DNA of 64,000 nt from Litorilituus lipolyticus (GTDB lineage Bacteria > Pseudomonadota > Gammaproteobacteria > Enterobacterales > Alteromonadaceae): contig NZ_SAWY01000040.1 in NCBI RefSeq assembly GCF_006439335.1, positions 1-64,000 of the forward strand. The letters are read 5' to 3'. Shown here piece after piece: positions 19,818-28,303 of the stretch (the stretch's first letter is position 1; every line of letters starts with the position of its first letter). Position numbers and translations under genes: made by a program. Below the pieces are notes generated by a model. The model saw nothing but the letters and a program-made list of their open reading frames with translations. It did no database searches and had not been told where the DNA came from.

Positions 19818-19854
19818 AGCTAACGTTAGCAAAAGTTAACGTTAGCTTTTTTTT
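19818..19854 (+). terminator. Terminator after the yceI-like gene
   Basis: Ten-base stem AGCTAACGTT / AACGTTAGCT, ten-base loop, then eight T. Confidence 0.88.
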
Positions 19855-19896
19855 GCTTATTAGTCTAAAAATACTCAAATTTTATTTATTGTATTG

Positions 19897-19915
19897 TGCT
19901 ACAGATACTGTAGCA
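19897..19915. promoter_or_regulatory. Probable HxlR operator, TGCTACAG-N3-CTGTAGCA
   Basis: A perfect 8-base inverted repeat around ATA, 37 bases upstream of the HxlR-family start. HxlR dimers bind such dyads and commonly repress their own promoter, so this likely controls the hxlR-nudC pair. Confidence 0.6.
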
Positions 19916-19951
19916 TGCTCTGTAAAATAATTTATATGTTCAATACAATTT

Positions 19952-20290
19952 ATGAGTATTCCACAACCAGGTAAACAAGTACGAGGCTCTAAAACAGGTA
20001 AGCCAATTATGGCATTACTAGACTTAATAGGGCGAACGTGGGCGTTGGGTATTATTTGGAATTTACAGCAAGGCGCAGCAACCTTTCGAGAACTGCAACA
20101 GCGTTGTGAACAAATTTCGCCAACCTTATTAAATACTCGTTTGAAAGAACTAAAAGCACTTCATATTATTGAACTGAAAGAGACGGGTTATCAATTAACC
20201 TCTCAAGGACAAAGCTTAATTGAAATAATCTTTCCTCTAGGGCAATGGTCAATTCAATGGGCAAACGAATTAAAGGAGCAAAGCTCATGA
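19952..20290 (+). CDS. HxlR-family transcriptional regulator
   Basis: A one-domain winged-helix regulator of 112 residues, the normal size for the family. Typical segments are DLIGRTWALGIIWNLQQGAATFRELQQRCEQISPTLLNTRLKEL, with the wing following. It has no cysteine near the N-terminus of the helix of the type used by HypR/QorR sensors, though C53 or so in QRCEQIS is present. The ribosome site is weak. Its stop overlaps the nudC start (ATGA), so the two are translationally coupled. The dyad at 19897 is a likely autoregulatory site. Confidence 0.9.
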   Translation: MSIPQPGKQVRGSKTGKPIMALLDLIGRTWALGIIWNLQQGAATFRELQQRCEQISPTLLNTRLKELKALHIIELKETGYQLTSQGQSLIEIIFPLGQWSIQWANELKEQSS

Positions 20291-21285
20291 GCTTAACCTA
20301 TAGCCTTATGCCACTTGATAGGTGCAGCAATCAACGCAAAAATTTATCTTGGTTAAAAAAAGAATTTTCTCATCAAGATACTGTTTTTTGCTTAATTAAT
20401 GACGGTATGAGCTTTTTCAATCTTGAAGGTTCTTTAACGCCTTATTTTGTACCAAAGCAGTTATTAGTTGAGTTAACGGTGCATCAATGTATTTATTTAG
20501 GAAAAGGTAAAAGGGGCTCAGTATTTGCTGTTGATTATAATAATTTACGGTTTTCTACCCAGCAAGCGCTTGAATCACTAGGGGGCTGGCAAGTGTTACG
20601 AGAAGTCACTGCTGTATTAAACTCTGATGATGCAGCCACTTTGGCACTGGCCAAAGGGTTAGTTCATTGGCACAAAAGTCATCAATTTTGTGGTCAATGT
20701 GGCAATGTTAATCGCTCAACGGAGGCAGGTCATGCCAGAAAATGTACTGAGTGTCGAAACTTAACGTTTCCACGCACAGATCCTGCGGTGATCATGCTCG
20801 TTGAAAAAATGTTTGCTGATGGTATTCCAAGATGTTTATTAGGCAGACAAGCAAGTTGGCCTGAAGGAATGTATTCAACTTTAGCTGGCTTTGTTGATCC
20901 TGGTGAAAGTTTAGAAGAGGCGGTAATTCGAGAAGTCAAAGAAGAAGCAAATATTGATGTAGAAAAACCAAAATATGTAGCCTCTCAGCCTTGGCCGTTT
21001 CCCGCATCTATTATGTTAGGCTTTGTGGCTGTTGCTACCAGTGAAAAAATTGATGTAAGCCAAGACAGTTTGGAAAATGCACAATGGTTTTCTAGAGAGC
21101 AACTTGCCTCATTTAAAGTTAATGAAAGAGTTATCAACACTGAGCAGTTAAATAGCCCGAGTAATTCTACTAATGTTGATAAAAACTCGGCCTCATCTAT
21201 ACAATATAAAATGAGTAGCCAAGACTCAATTTCATCACACTTAATTAAGGCATGGTTAAATAAAGAGATTGGTATTTATTTGTAG
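20287..21285 (+). CDS. nudC: NAD(+)/NADH diphosphatase (NUDIX)
   Basis: NudC hydrolyses NAD(H) to NMN(H) and AMP and can remove NAD caps from RNA. The 332-residue protein has the N-terminal domain, a four-cysteine zinc ribbon (CGQCGN ... CTECRN), the SYPR-like FPRTDPAVIM segment and a complete NUDIX box (residues about 200-222: GFVDPGESLEEAVIREVKEE). The NADH-specific SQPWPFP motif follows the box. The ATG at 20287 overlaps the HxlR stop and has AAAGGAGC in front, so it is preferred over the longer frame from 20245. A Ser/Asn-rich insert near residues 280-310 makes it longer than E. coli NudC (257). Confidence 0.93.
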   Translation: MSLTYSLMPLDRCSNQRKNLSWLKKEFSHQDTVFCLINDGMSFFNLEGSLTPYFVPKQLLVELTVHQCIYLGKGKRGSVFAVDYNNLRFSTQQALESLGGWQVLREVTAVLNSDDAATLALAKGLVHWHKSHQFCGQCGNVNRSTEAGHARKCTECRNLTFPRTDPAVIMLVEKMFADGIPRCLLGRQASWPEGMYSTLAGFVDPGESLEEAVIREVKEEANIDVEKPKYVASQPWPFPASIMLGFVAVATSEKIDVSQDSLENAQWFSREQLASFKVNERVINTEQLNSPSNSTNVDKNSASSIQYKMSSQDSISSHLIKAWLNKEIGIYL

Positions 21286-21514
21286 TAACGCTAGTCTTAC
21301 AGTTTTGATGAATAGGGTAGGTTTCACTTGACTGGCAGTTATGAGCAATTAACTGACATTTAAACAGGTTCTAGTCTTCCTAGGCCCCACGGACTAAAAC
21401 GGTCATTCATGGTTCACACATAATACTTTAAAGACTTGAAGCCGATTTAATGAAATTACGGTAGAATGCCTCAAACATAATTTATGTGACTGCTTGACGA
21501 CTTTAAAGGACTAT

Positions 21515-23587
21515 ATGCAATATAAAAGACGTATCATCGGTGCTGCTGTTCTGGGCTTAGTTGTCATTATTATTGGCACGCACTTCTTTGCGCTAGAGGA
21601 GAAGAACGCGCTTTATATCGACTCAACAAATATCGTTACTGAAGAGCGAAGTATCACGGCAGACAAATACTCCCCGTTAAATGATCAATTAACACTTGTT
21701 CACACAGAGACAGTGTTGGACAACGCAATACAAATCTATGCGGCAAGTGAAGCATACAGCCAATGTGAAGTAGAAAATGCAGAAGTATGGGAGCGACTCG
21801 AAGTCGTAAAGAGCGCGATTAACGATGAACTCAATGTTATAGCTGATAACCATTTACTTAGAGATGCTGTGTTCCTACTCCAAAGTGAAGGACACTTTAA
21901 AACCTTTGAAGCATTATTTAATTTGAAACGACTTCAATTGGCCATTGAAAAGCAGCACTTCCAACGCCCACCAAATAGGCTCACTCAAGAAGAAATTGAT
22001 CTATTTACAAGTGCAGCCAATCTGCTGCGCGATGTATCTGATGCCGCGACGGATTACGATATTGAACAAACCATTCAGGCAACACGTATTTTTAGACAAA
22101 ACAGTAGTAAACGCGGTTTTCTGTTTCGACGTGGGAAAAACAAACAGCTTTGGACGCCAGACGTTTTAATTGGCCATACTCTAGCAACTGCGCCATTAAG
22201 TTTTGTTGACAGTATTGCCGCACAATATCCTACTAGTCACTTACTCTTTACTCAAGCAGTCCGCTCGGGCGCAAGCAATGAGGTTTTAAAGAAATTGCTG
22301 TCGAGTTTTGATTTTACCAATACACCGATTTATACCAAACACAACAATCTACAAACAGCATTGCAAGCGGCGATCGAGATTGAATCGCTAAGTGCAATGC
22401 GTTTAATTCTCTCTCAACCTAATCTTCAGCACACTGATTTTATCTTTAACCCGCTCAATATGATTGTTTTTGATACAATAAATAGGAAGGTGGGTGAGTT
22501 TACGGACACCCAAAAGGCCATGATGGCATTATTGGTTGAGCACGGCTTTCGAGTTGATATCGTATCTATACCATTTACCAAAAAACGTATGTTGGCAGGC
22601 TATGCAGCCATACTTGAACGACCTATTGTAGACCAATTAAAAGCATTGTCTATTCCCCCTCGTCACATTGAGAAACTTCGAATACATCCTGATTCTACAT
22701 TGCCCTTACACTTACAAGATCAACTAAAACATGATGCGTTTCAAAGTCAAGTGCTGAAGAACGAATACAATGAAAGGGCAAAAACTTGTGGTGAACTTAA
22801 GCAAGCGTTACAGTCTTTGGTGCCGCCGCTAACAAGAATTGATGACATCTTTTCTTATGTCAGTGCCGAAAACAGTTTTGTCGATAACGTTCATATGCTG
22901 AAGCAACAATCGTTGACCTTGGTTGATGCCTATTACGCTAAGATGGAGCGCGAGTCTGCGGATACCCAAAGAGTTGATGCGATAGCAGCATCCACTAGTT
23001 CGCTTCAAGATATTCCTTTTACAGTTAGCGCACAAATTAATGAATTGACTCCGTTTGAGCGACACCACCTCACCGAAGTATATTGTGAAAAATTTGGTAA
23101 GCGCTTTATGGAAGATATTTTTGATATTGTTCAGTACATGAGTTTTAGTTTGTTTAGCTTTGAAGCATGCCTTGCCGGTACACCAGATGATTATACTGAG
23201 ACCGAACTCAATTTTTATCTCCATGAGAATACTTATCCTGGGATCATTTATAGTAAATTAGAGCGCTATACCTTTGATAAAGTACTAGAGGCATTAGCCG
23301 ATCCCGCCTTTCAGCGTCCAAAAGATTTACAAGGCTATCCCCATGGTCGGGATGCTTTGATGTTGGCGCTGGATTTAAAACTCGCCGCTCATAGTGTCGA
23401 CAAAAAAGACTATAAAGCGGTGATAACCGATCTTATCGCGAAAACATCTTTGAAAGATGAACATTTCAAACGACTTCATCGCTTGAAGGTTGCTCACTTT
23501 TTATTCTTCGAGGAGATCGCTTCATTTCACCCGCAAATTCGTCAAGCCGTTGAGTTTCCTCTGGCAACGTACAGAACGCATAACTAA
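21515..23587 (+). CDS. Large membrane-anchored protein of unknown function
   Basis: I do not recognise this 690-residue protein. A short basic N-terminus and one membrane helix (about residues 6-25) are followed by a long, helical, mostly hydrophilic domain outside the membrane core. Residues about 215-330 have a weak ankyrin-like rhythm (LLFTQAVRSGASNEVLKKLL; NNLQTALQAAIEIESLSAMRLIL), as does PHGRDALMLALDLKLAA near the end. I start at the ATG at 21515, with AAAGGA four bases upstream; the frame opens at a TTG at 21494. Codon use is visibly more GC-rich than in its neighbours, and no neighbour shares its strand and function, which suggests acquisition by transfer. Confidence 0.65.
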   Translation: MQYKRRIIGAAVLGLVVIIIGTHFFALEEKNALYIDSTNIVTEERSITADKYSPLNDQLTLVHTETVLDNAIQIYAASEAYSQCEVENAEVWERLEVVKSAINDELNVIADNHLLRDAVFLLQSEGHFKTFEALFNLKRLQLAIEKQHFQRPPNRLTQEEIDLFTSAANLLRDVSDAATDYDIEQTIQATRIFRQNSSKRGFLFRRGKNKQLWTPDVLIGHTLATAPLSFVDSIAAQYPTSHLLFTQAVRSGASNEVLKKLLSSFDFTNTPIYTKHNNLQTALQAAIEIESLSAMRLILSQPNLQHTDFIFNPLNMIVFDTINRKVGEFTDTQKAMMALLVEHGFRVDIVSIPFTKKRMLAGYAAILERPIVDQLKALSIPPRHIEKLRIHPDSTLPLHLQDQLKHDAFQSQVLKNEYNERAKTCGELKQALQSLVPPLTRIDDIFSYVSAENSFVDNVHMLKQQSLTLVDAYYAKMERESADTQRVDAIAASTSSLQDIPFTVSAQINELTPFERHHLTEVYCEKFGKRFMEDIFDIVQYMSFSLFSFEACLAGTPDDYTETELNFYLHENTYPGIIYSKLERYTFDKVLEALADPAFQRPKDLQGYPHGRDALMLALDLKLAAHSVDKKDYKAVITDLIAKTSLKDEHFKRLHRLKVAHFLFFEEIASFHPQIRQAVEFPLATYRTHN

Positions 23588-23684
23588 GGCCTGCCTATAT
23601 CTCTTAAATATTATCAATGACCTACTGCCCTATAGATATATTTGACTATGGTTCATTAATGAACTGAAAATGGCACATATGCGA

Positions 23685-23724
23685 CTATCAGATTTGATTG
23701 AATCTTATTAATAAAATCTGATAG
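23685..23724. other. Inverted repeat between convergent genes
   Basis: Arms CTATCAGATTT and AAATCTGATAG are separated by 18 bases. There is no T run on either side, so it is at best a weak terminator for the convergent genes. A second palindrome, GTTCATTAATGAAC, lies at 23651-23664. Confidence 0.5.
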
Positions 23725-23750
23725 TTCAAGTTAAAACTTATTTAGTTTTA

Positions 23751-24188
23751 TTAATGATAATGCTGCATATTCTTTTGGGACTTTATTAAGTCTTGCATTA
23801 TTTTTCGATCACTACGGCAAATGTGATTGGTAAACTCTCTTTCAAGTTTTGCTACAACTGTATGTATATTGCTAGAGCTTAAATTTGTTTGTAATAAGTG
23901 CAAACTATTATCAAGCTGCGTCAATTCATTTTGGTGTAATAACGCATGTTCTTTTACTACATGTGCAGGTAAGTACTTTTGTAACAATAACTCTTCTTTA
24001 ATGACATGCTCAACAAAAAATGAAATAAGCCTTTCTAATATGATAATTGCGTAATCATAGTCTTTAGGTTGCTTAGCTATTTTGTTTAATCTAGCTATGT
24101 AATTGAAGAGATCTTTGTGATCATCGTTTAAATGTATAATGTCGATATCATTGCTTTTAATAACACTATCAAGGCTGTCCCGTTTCAT
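23751..24188 (-). CDS. Hemerythrin-like protein
   Basis: A single-domain helical protein of 145 residues with the histidine/carboxylate pattern of bacterial hemerythrins: H in HLNDDHKDL, HVIKEEL, HVVKEHALLH and NHICRSDRKIM. These would bind a diiron centre for oxygen or NO, or sense iron/oxygen. The first helix has HLNDDH rather than the more usual HxxxD spacing, so it fits the wider hemerythrin HHE family and may not be a classical oxygen carrier. GGGAGTC precedes the ATG. It lies 37 bases downstream of the GFA-family gene on the same strand and is probably cotranscribed with it. Confidence 0.8.
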   Translation of the reverse strand: MKRDSLDSVIKSNDIDIIHLNDDHKDLFNYIARLNKIAKQPKDYDYAIIILERLISFFVEHVIKEELLLQKYLPAHVVKEHALLHQNELTQLDNSLHLLQTNLSSSNIHTVVAKLEREFTNHICRSDRKIMQDLIKSQKNMQHYH

Positions 24189-24225
24189 GTTGACTCCCTA
24201 TGCCTTGATGAGTTAATTGATTAGT

Positions 24226-24729
24226 TTACTTATCACCAATGGCTTTTGTTAACAGTGATTGTCTTTTTGCTTCGTTTTCTTTTGACCATACTGCTTTAAA
24301 ATCGTAAAACTTTTCATATTGTGGGCTATTTTTTGCCAGCTGCAGCCAAGGCTGCTTTGATTCAGTATAAATGTGTACATCGGGTGGAAATAGAGCTGCT
24401 TCATCTAAAGTACCTACGCGAATAAAGCGAATAAGGTTTTTTATTCCACCCATGAAGTAGTTACTCCAAATGGCGACTTCACATCTTGGGCAACGTGCAA
24501 TAACTTGACCTCTACCGCTTGGCGAGGGGGTCATAACCTCTTTCACTTCACCCGCAATTATGTTGACACTTGTGGCATCAAATAGGGCATTTAAGGCAAA
24601 GGCACTACCTGTTTGTCTTTGACAAAAGCGACAATGACAGCAATGAATAATGAAAGGAGGTGAACTAATTGTGTATCTAACATAGCCACATGCACACCCT
24701 CCTTCACAAGGAGTAAAGTTTGTAATCAT
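24226..24729 (-). CDS. GFA (glutathione-dependent formaldehyde-activating) family protein
   Basis: A zinc protein of 167 residues of the Gfa/CENP-V family. The ligand cysteines are clear: CEGGCACG near the N-terminus, CCHCRFCQRQTGS at about residues 31-43, and CPRCEVAIW near residue 90. Gfa itself promotes S-hydroxymethylglutathione formation; most homologues have untested substrates, so the activity here is open. AAGGAAATACG precedes the ATG. The hemerythrin-like gene follows on the same strand. The promoter must be in the 24730-25030 region, shared with a divergent LysR gene. Confidence 0.88.
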   Translation of the reverse strand: MITNFTPCEGGCACGYVRYTISSPPFIIHCCHCRFCQRQTGSAFALNALFDATSVNIIAGEVKEVMTPSPSGRGQVIARCPRCEVAIWSNYFMGGIKNLIRFIRVGTLDEAALFPPDVHIYTESKQPWLQLAKNSPQYEKFYDFKAVWSKENEAKRQSLLTKAIGDK

Positions 24730-24845
24730 CGTATTTCCTTCCTTGGATGATGTTTTAAAGAATATCCTTTATCCATGTATGAATCCTTATAATTTCGATA
24801 ATTGCCACTATTCTTACTCTAGCCAGAGTAATCACGACTATACTC

Positions 24846-24901
24846 TGTTTTGTACGTATTGTTTTGTACGTATTGTTTTGTACGCATTGTGTTGTGCTTA
24901 T
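24846..24901. repeat. 14-bp tandem repeat, four units
   Basis: Units TGTTTTGTACGTAT, the same again, TGTTTTGTACGCAT and a decayed TGTGTTGTGCTTAT stand head to tail. The copy number is likely to vary between strains. Confidence 0.9.
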
Positions 24902-25031
24902 TACGTAGTACCGCTTTGCTGCATTTAATCATCGAGTGCTATTTGCTTTTAAGTGATTGCCAGCTGATATCAACATAAAGAGCTTAGGTTGTATTTTACT
25001 CATTAACAATTATTGAAAAAATGACACTGAG

Positions 25032-25047
25032 TGTGCATAGATGCACA
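25032..25047. promoter_or_regulatory. Likely LysR operator, TGTGCA-N4-TGCACA
   Basis: The perfect dyad TGTGCAT / ATGCACA around AG ends 14 bases before the LysR ATG at 25062 and just precedes its AAGGAAG ribosome site, so binding would block its own transcription. The six outer bases and four-base spacing equal those of the site at 18471. Confidence 0.65.
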
Positions 25048-25061
25048 GTAGGAAGGAAGCT

Positions 25062-25928
25062 ATGAATTGGGATGATTTAAAGTTTTTTCTCGCTGTATCT
25101 CGTTGCGGTACTATAAGCGGTGCAGCTAAACAGTTTAATGTACAACATTCTACAGTTTCTAGGCGTATTAAAGCGTTAGAGCACAGTTTAGGAGTTAGCT
25201 TACTAAAACGGACAAACAATGCTTACGAATTAACAGTGCAAGGAGCTAAAATAGAGCAAGCTGCTAAGCGTATGGAAAGCGAGATTACCTGCGTTGATGG
25301 CATGCTTGTCGGTAAAGAAGATTCTCTTGTTGGTCCATTACGGATAACGACCATTAGTAGTATGTCATCAGGCATTTTAATGCCAATCTTCTCAAGTTTC
25401 TGTAAAACTCACCCACATATTGATTTACATGTTGCCTCAACGAGTGAGGCAGTGAGCTTAACCAATAGAGAGGCAGATATTGCTATTCGGTTAACTAATA
25501 CTCCGCCTGAAATGCTTATTGGTAAGCGAGTAGTTACCGTAGCTTCGACCATTTATGGCAATATTGATTATTTAAAAGAGCTTAGTCAAACAAGCGAGCC
25601 CTTTGAATGGATAGGCGCAAAGTGTTGTCATTTTCATGACACGTGGACCAAACAATCGTGTAAAGAAAAAACACATTTATTTAGTAGTGATGATGCCTTA
25701 ACGATATTATCCGCGGTTAAAGCAGGCTTAGGAGTCACATTTTTACCCTGTTTTATTGGTGATGCTGAACCTTTATTAGCGCGGTATGTTGAACCTAAAG
25801 CCGACTTCGATTTAGGTTTATGGGTGCTCATACATCCAGAGTTAAAGCAAAATGCGCGTGTTGTTGCTTTTAAGCAGCACCTTATTAAGGCCATAAATAA
25901 TATTCGGCATACCCTTGAAGGTTGCTGA
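25062..25928 (+). CDS. LysR-family transcriptional regulator
   Basis: A regulator of 288 residues. The winged helix spans about residues 1-58 with recognition helix QHSTVSRRIKALE; the effector domain follows. The ATG at 25062 is chosen because AAGGAAG lies directly in front and the N-terminus (MNWDDLKFFLAV) is typical; seven upstream codons would run through the operator. It is divergent from the GFA/hemerythrin pair, which is a candidate target. It resembles the LysR at 17.6 kb, and both carry the same operator core. The effector is unknown. Confidence 0.9.
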   Translation: MNWDDLKFFLAVSRCGTISGAAKQFNVQHSTVSRRIKALEHSLGVSLLKRTNNAYELTVQGAKIEQAAKRMESEITCVDGMLVGKEDSLVGPLRITTISSMSSGILMPIFSSFCKTHPHIDLHVASTSEAVSLTNREADIAIRLTNTPPEMLIGKRVVTVASTIYGNIDYLKELSQTSEPFEWIGAKCCHFHDTWTKQSCKEKTHLFSSDDALTILSAVKAGLGVTFLPCFIGDAEPLLARYVEPKADFDLGLWVLIHPELKQNARVVAFKQHLIKAINNIRHTLEGC

Positions 25929-26086
25929 TGTTTCTTAAGTGTATTTGCTAATAAAGCCCTTTCACATATATCTCACTTTTTTGTTAAAAAATTGTAAAAG
26001 TGCAATTTAATCTATGGGTATTGTGGTATATCATCGGTGGGTTAATCGCTATGTTGAAAAGTAAGCTAATTGAGAGTGAGGTGCTA

Positions 26087-26767
26087 ATGTCAGAGTCGTG
26101 TATAGTTCAGCAAAATAAAAATGCCTCTGTGATATTGCTTCATGGCCTTGCGCGCAGCGAAATTTCATTAAGAAAACTAGAAGCCATATTACAGCAGCAA
26201 GGTTATCACACGGTTAATTATAATTACCCCTCGACAAAGTTTAGTGTAGAGAAGTTAGCAGAAGATGCTATTAGCCAAGCACTATCTCAGTGCCGAAAAG
26301 ATAATATTATTCATTTTGTTACCCATTCGATGGGCGGTATTTTGGTAAGGCAATATTTAAGTCAGCATAATATTGAAAACTTAGGGCGAGTGGTGATGTT
26401 AGGGCCGCCGAATCAAGGTAGTCAGGTGGTAGATTTTTTAAAAAATATTTCTATGTTTAAGCTAATAAATGGCCCAGCTAGCGTACAATTGGGCACTGCT
26501 GAAATTGGATTGCCTAAGCGTTTAGGTGCGGTTAACTTTGAAGTAGGAATTATTGCCGGTACACGCAGCGTTAACCCTTTTTTATCGACCATGTTGCCAA
26601 AACCTGATGATGGTAAAGTCTCTGTTGAGAATACAAAAATTGATGGCATGGCCGATCATATTACATTGCCGGTTACTCACCCATTTATGATGAGAAATGA
26701 TAAGGTTATAGAGCAGGTGTTATCTTTTTTACAACAAGGAAAGTTTGTACACGAAGAAACGATTTAA
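26087..26767 (+). CDS. Alpha/beta hydrolase, lipase/esterase-like
   Basis: A putative serine hydrolase of about 226 residues. The oxyanion-side HG (ILLHGLARS) and nucleophile elbow (FVTHSMGGILVRQYL) are intact, as is a late His (ADHITLPVTHPFMM). It resembles the small lipase/acyltransferase-like group with GPPNQGSQ after strand 6. The frame is open from 26000 and would add 29 residues, including a hydrophobic stretch (NLWVLWYIIGGLIAML) that could be a membrane anchor. I prefer the ATG at 26087, with GAGG five bases upstream, but the longer, anchored form is possible. The substrate is unknown. Confidence 0.8.
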   Translation: MSESCIVQQNKNASVILLHGLARSEISLRKLEAILQQQGYHTVNYNYPSTKFSVEKLAEDAISQALSQCRKDNIIHFVTHSMGGILVRQYLSQHNIENLGRVVMLGPPNQGSQVVDFLKNISMFKLINGPASVQLGTAEIGLPKRLGAVNFEVGIIAGTRSVNPFLSTMLPKPDDGKVSVENTKIDGMADHITLPVTHPFMMRNDKVIEQVLSFLQQGKFVHEETI

Positions 26768-26851
26768 CTTCAATGAATACTGGTATAGGAAATGGGGCTC
26801 AAGAAGTATTCGCTTTGTTAATATATATTTAGGAAAAAGCCTCTAGTCACG

Positions 26852-26956
26852 CTGCTTGTTTGTAACCTGATGATCTGAAAAAGAAAAGAGAAAGATAATA
26901 AAGAGAAAAACAAGCAGTAATACTCTTTATGTTTCTCTTTTCTCTTATCTTTCTCT
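26852..26956. other. Nested purine/pyrimidine inverted repeats between convergent genes
   Basis: CTGCTTGTTT (26852-26861) pairs with AAACAAGCAG (26908-26917); ATAAAGAG pairs with CTCTTTAT (26923-26930); and the purine arm AGAGAAAGATAA pairs with TTATCTTTCTCT near 26945-26956. The alternatives exclude each other in part. There is no clear T run, though the region lies exactly where two convergent genes need a terminator. Confidence 0.55.
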
Positions 26957-26994
26957 GGTTATGTTTTGCCTTACTTACGCCGAGCTTAGGTTAC

Positions 26995-28197
26995 TTATAC
27001 TTTTTCGATAACCATGGCAATGCCTTGCCCAACACCTATACACATGGCACAAAGCGCATAGCGTTTATCAGAGCGTTCTAATTGTTTCATTGCAGACAGC
27101 ACAATACGGGTGCCGCTCATGCCAAGAGGATGACCTAAAGCAATTGCGCCACCTTGAGGGTTTAGACGTTCATCGTTATCTTTAATGCCAAGCTCTCTTG
27201 CGCTCGCTAGTGCTTGTGCGGCAAACGCTTCATTGAACTCAATAATATCCATATCATCTATAGAAAGACCTAAACGTTTTAATAGTTTTTCACTGGCTGG
27301 CGCAGGTCCTATGCCCATTACACGTGGCTCTATACCTATAACTGCAGAGCCGACAATTTTAGCTTTTGGCGTTAAGCCATTAGCTAATGCGGCTTCTTTT
27401 GATGCTACAATCACTGCTGCTGCACCATCATTAATACCTGATGCATTCCCTGCGGTTACAGTGCCTGGCTCACGAAATAGGTTTTTAAGCGTCGCTAATT
27501 TATCTAGTGGGGTTAGGCGTAAATGCTCATCTTTATCAAAAACAATGTCTTCTTTGCGTCGTTGCGGGATGATTACAGGTACTATTTCTTCTGCTAAGCG
27601 GCCATCTTCCTGGGCGGCTTTGGCTTTGCTCTGGCTCCAAAAAGCAAACTTATCTTGGTCTTCACGGCTAATATTAAACTGCTCAGCAACGTTTTCTGCC
27701 GTTTCTGGCATCGTTTCTGTACCATAGAGTTTATCAAGTTTTTTATTTACAAAACGCCAGCCCATCGTGGTATCAAACATTTCCTGGCTTCTACCAAAAG
27801 CACTATCAGCCTTACCTATAACGTAAGGCGCCCGAGTCATGGCTTCAACACCACCAGCGATGATAATATCACCTTCGCCTGCTTTAATATTATTTGCTGC
27901 CATGGCAATAGCGTTCATACCGGAACCACACAAGCGGTTAATGGTTGTACCGGCTACAGCCATTGGGTATTCGGCGAGTAATAATGACATGCGCGCAATA
28001 TTTCGGTTATCTTCACCTGCTTGGTTTGCACAACCCAATATGACATCATCGACTTGGTTAAAATCAAGCTGTGGGTTTCTATCTTTAAGTGCTTTTAGTG
28101 GGATTGCCGCTAAATCATCTGCTCGCACAGAGGCAAGTGAACCGCCATAGCGCCCGATAGGCGTTCTAATTCCATCACACAGGTATACATCTTTCAT
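26995..28197 (-). CDS. pcaF: 3-oxoadipyl-CoA thiolase
   Basis: The last step of the beta-ketoadipate pathway: it splits 3-oxoadipyl-CoA with CoA into succinyl-CoA and acetyl-CoA. The 400-residue thiolase has C90 in NRLCGSGMNA (acyl acceptor), GGAIALGHPLGMSGTR with the catalytic His, and CAMCIGVGQG with the second Cys. Overall similarity to pseudomonad PcaF, as I recall it, is strong (MKDVYLCDGIRTPIGRYGG; GCANQAGEDNRN; MGWRFVN), which separates it from FadA-type thiolases. It is the last gene of the pcaI-pcaJ-aminotransferase-pcaF array, 106 bases downstream of the aminotransferase gene. Confidence 0.92.
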   Translation of the reverse strand: MKDVYLCDGIRTPIGRYGGSLASVRADDLAAIPLKALKDRNPQLDFNQVDDVILGCANQAGEDNRNIARMSLLLAEYPMAVAGTTINRLCGSGMNAIAMAANNIKAGEGDIIIAGGVEAMTRAPYVIGKADSAFGRSQEMFDTTMGWRFVNKKLDKLYGTETMPETAENVAEQFNISREDQDKFAFWSQSKAKAAQEDGRLAEEIVPVIIPQRRKEDIVFDKDEHLRLTPLDKLATLKNLFREPGTVTAGNASGINDGAAAVIVASKEAALANGLTPKAKIVGSAVIGIEPRVMGIGPAPASEKLLKRLGLSIDDMDIIEFNEAFAAQALASARELGIKDNDERLNPQGGAIALGHPLGMSGTRIVLSAMKQLERSDKRYALCAMCIGVGQGIAMVIEKV

Positions 28198-28303
28198 CTT
28201 TAATTCCTAAAACTTATGGCAATTAACCTGAGTTTATGACTTTGGCTAATTGCTAATAATTTTTCAATGCTTAACTACTAATGTTTAACTACTTAAGTCA
28301 ATG

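Larger units (their letters stand above)
24730..25061. other. Divergent intergenic region with short tandem repeat and operator
   Basis: These 332 bases lie between the GFA gene and a LysR gene. They hold a 14-base tandem repeat (24846-24901), an inverted repeat just before the LysR start (25032-25047), and otherwise AT-rich DNA. No credible gene is seen. Confidence 0.55.

Noticed and set aside
22829..23224. 131-codon minus-strand frame inside the 690-residue gene
   Set aside because: No ribosome site seen and it would be wholly antisense; the plus-strand frame is much longer and continuous.
27185..27727. 180-codon plus-strand frame inside pcaF
   Set aside because: Antisense to a conserved thiolase; Ser/Ala-rich composition typical of reversed coding sequence.
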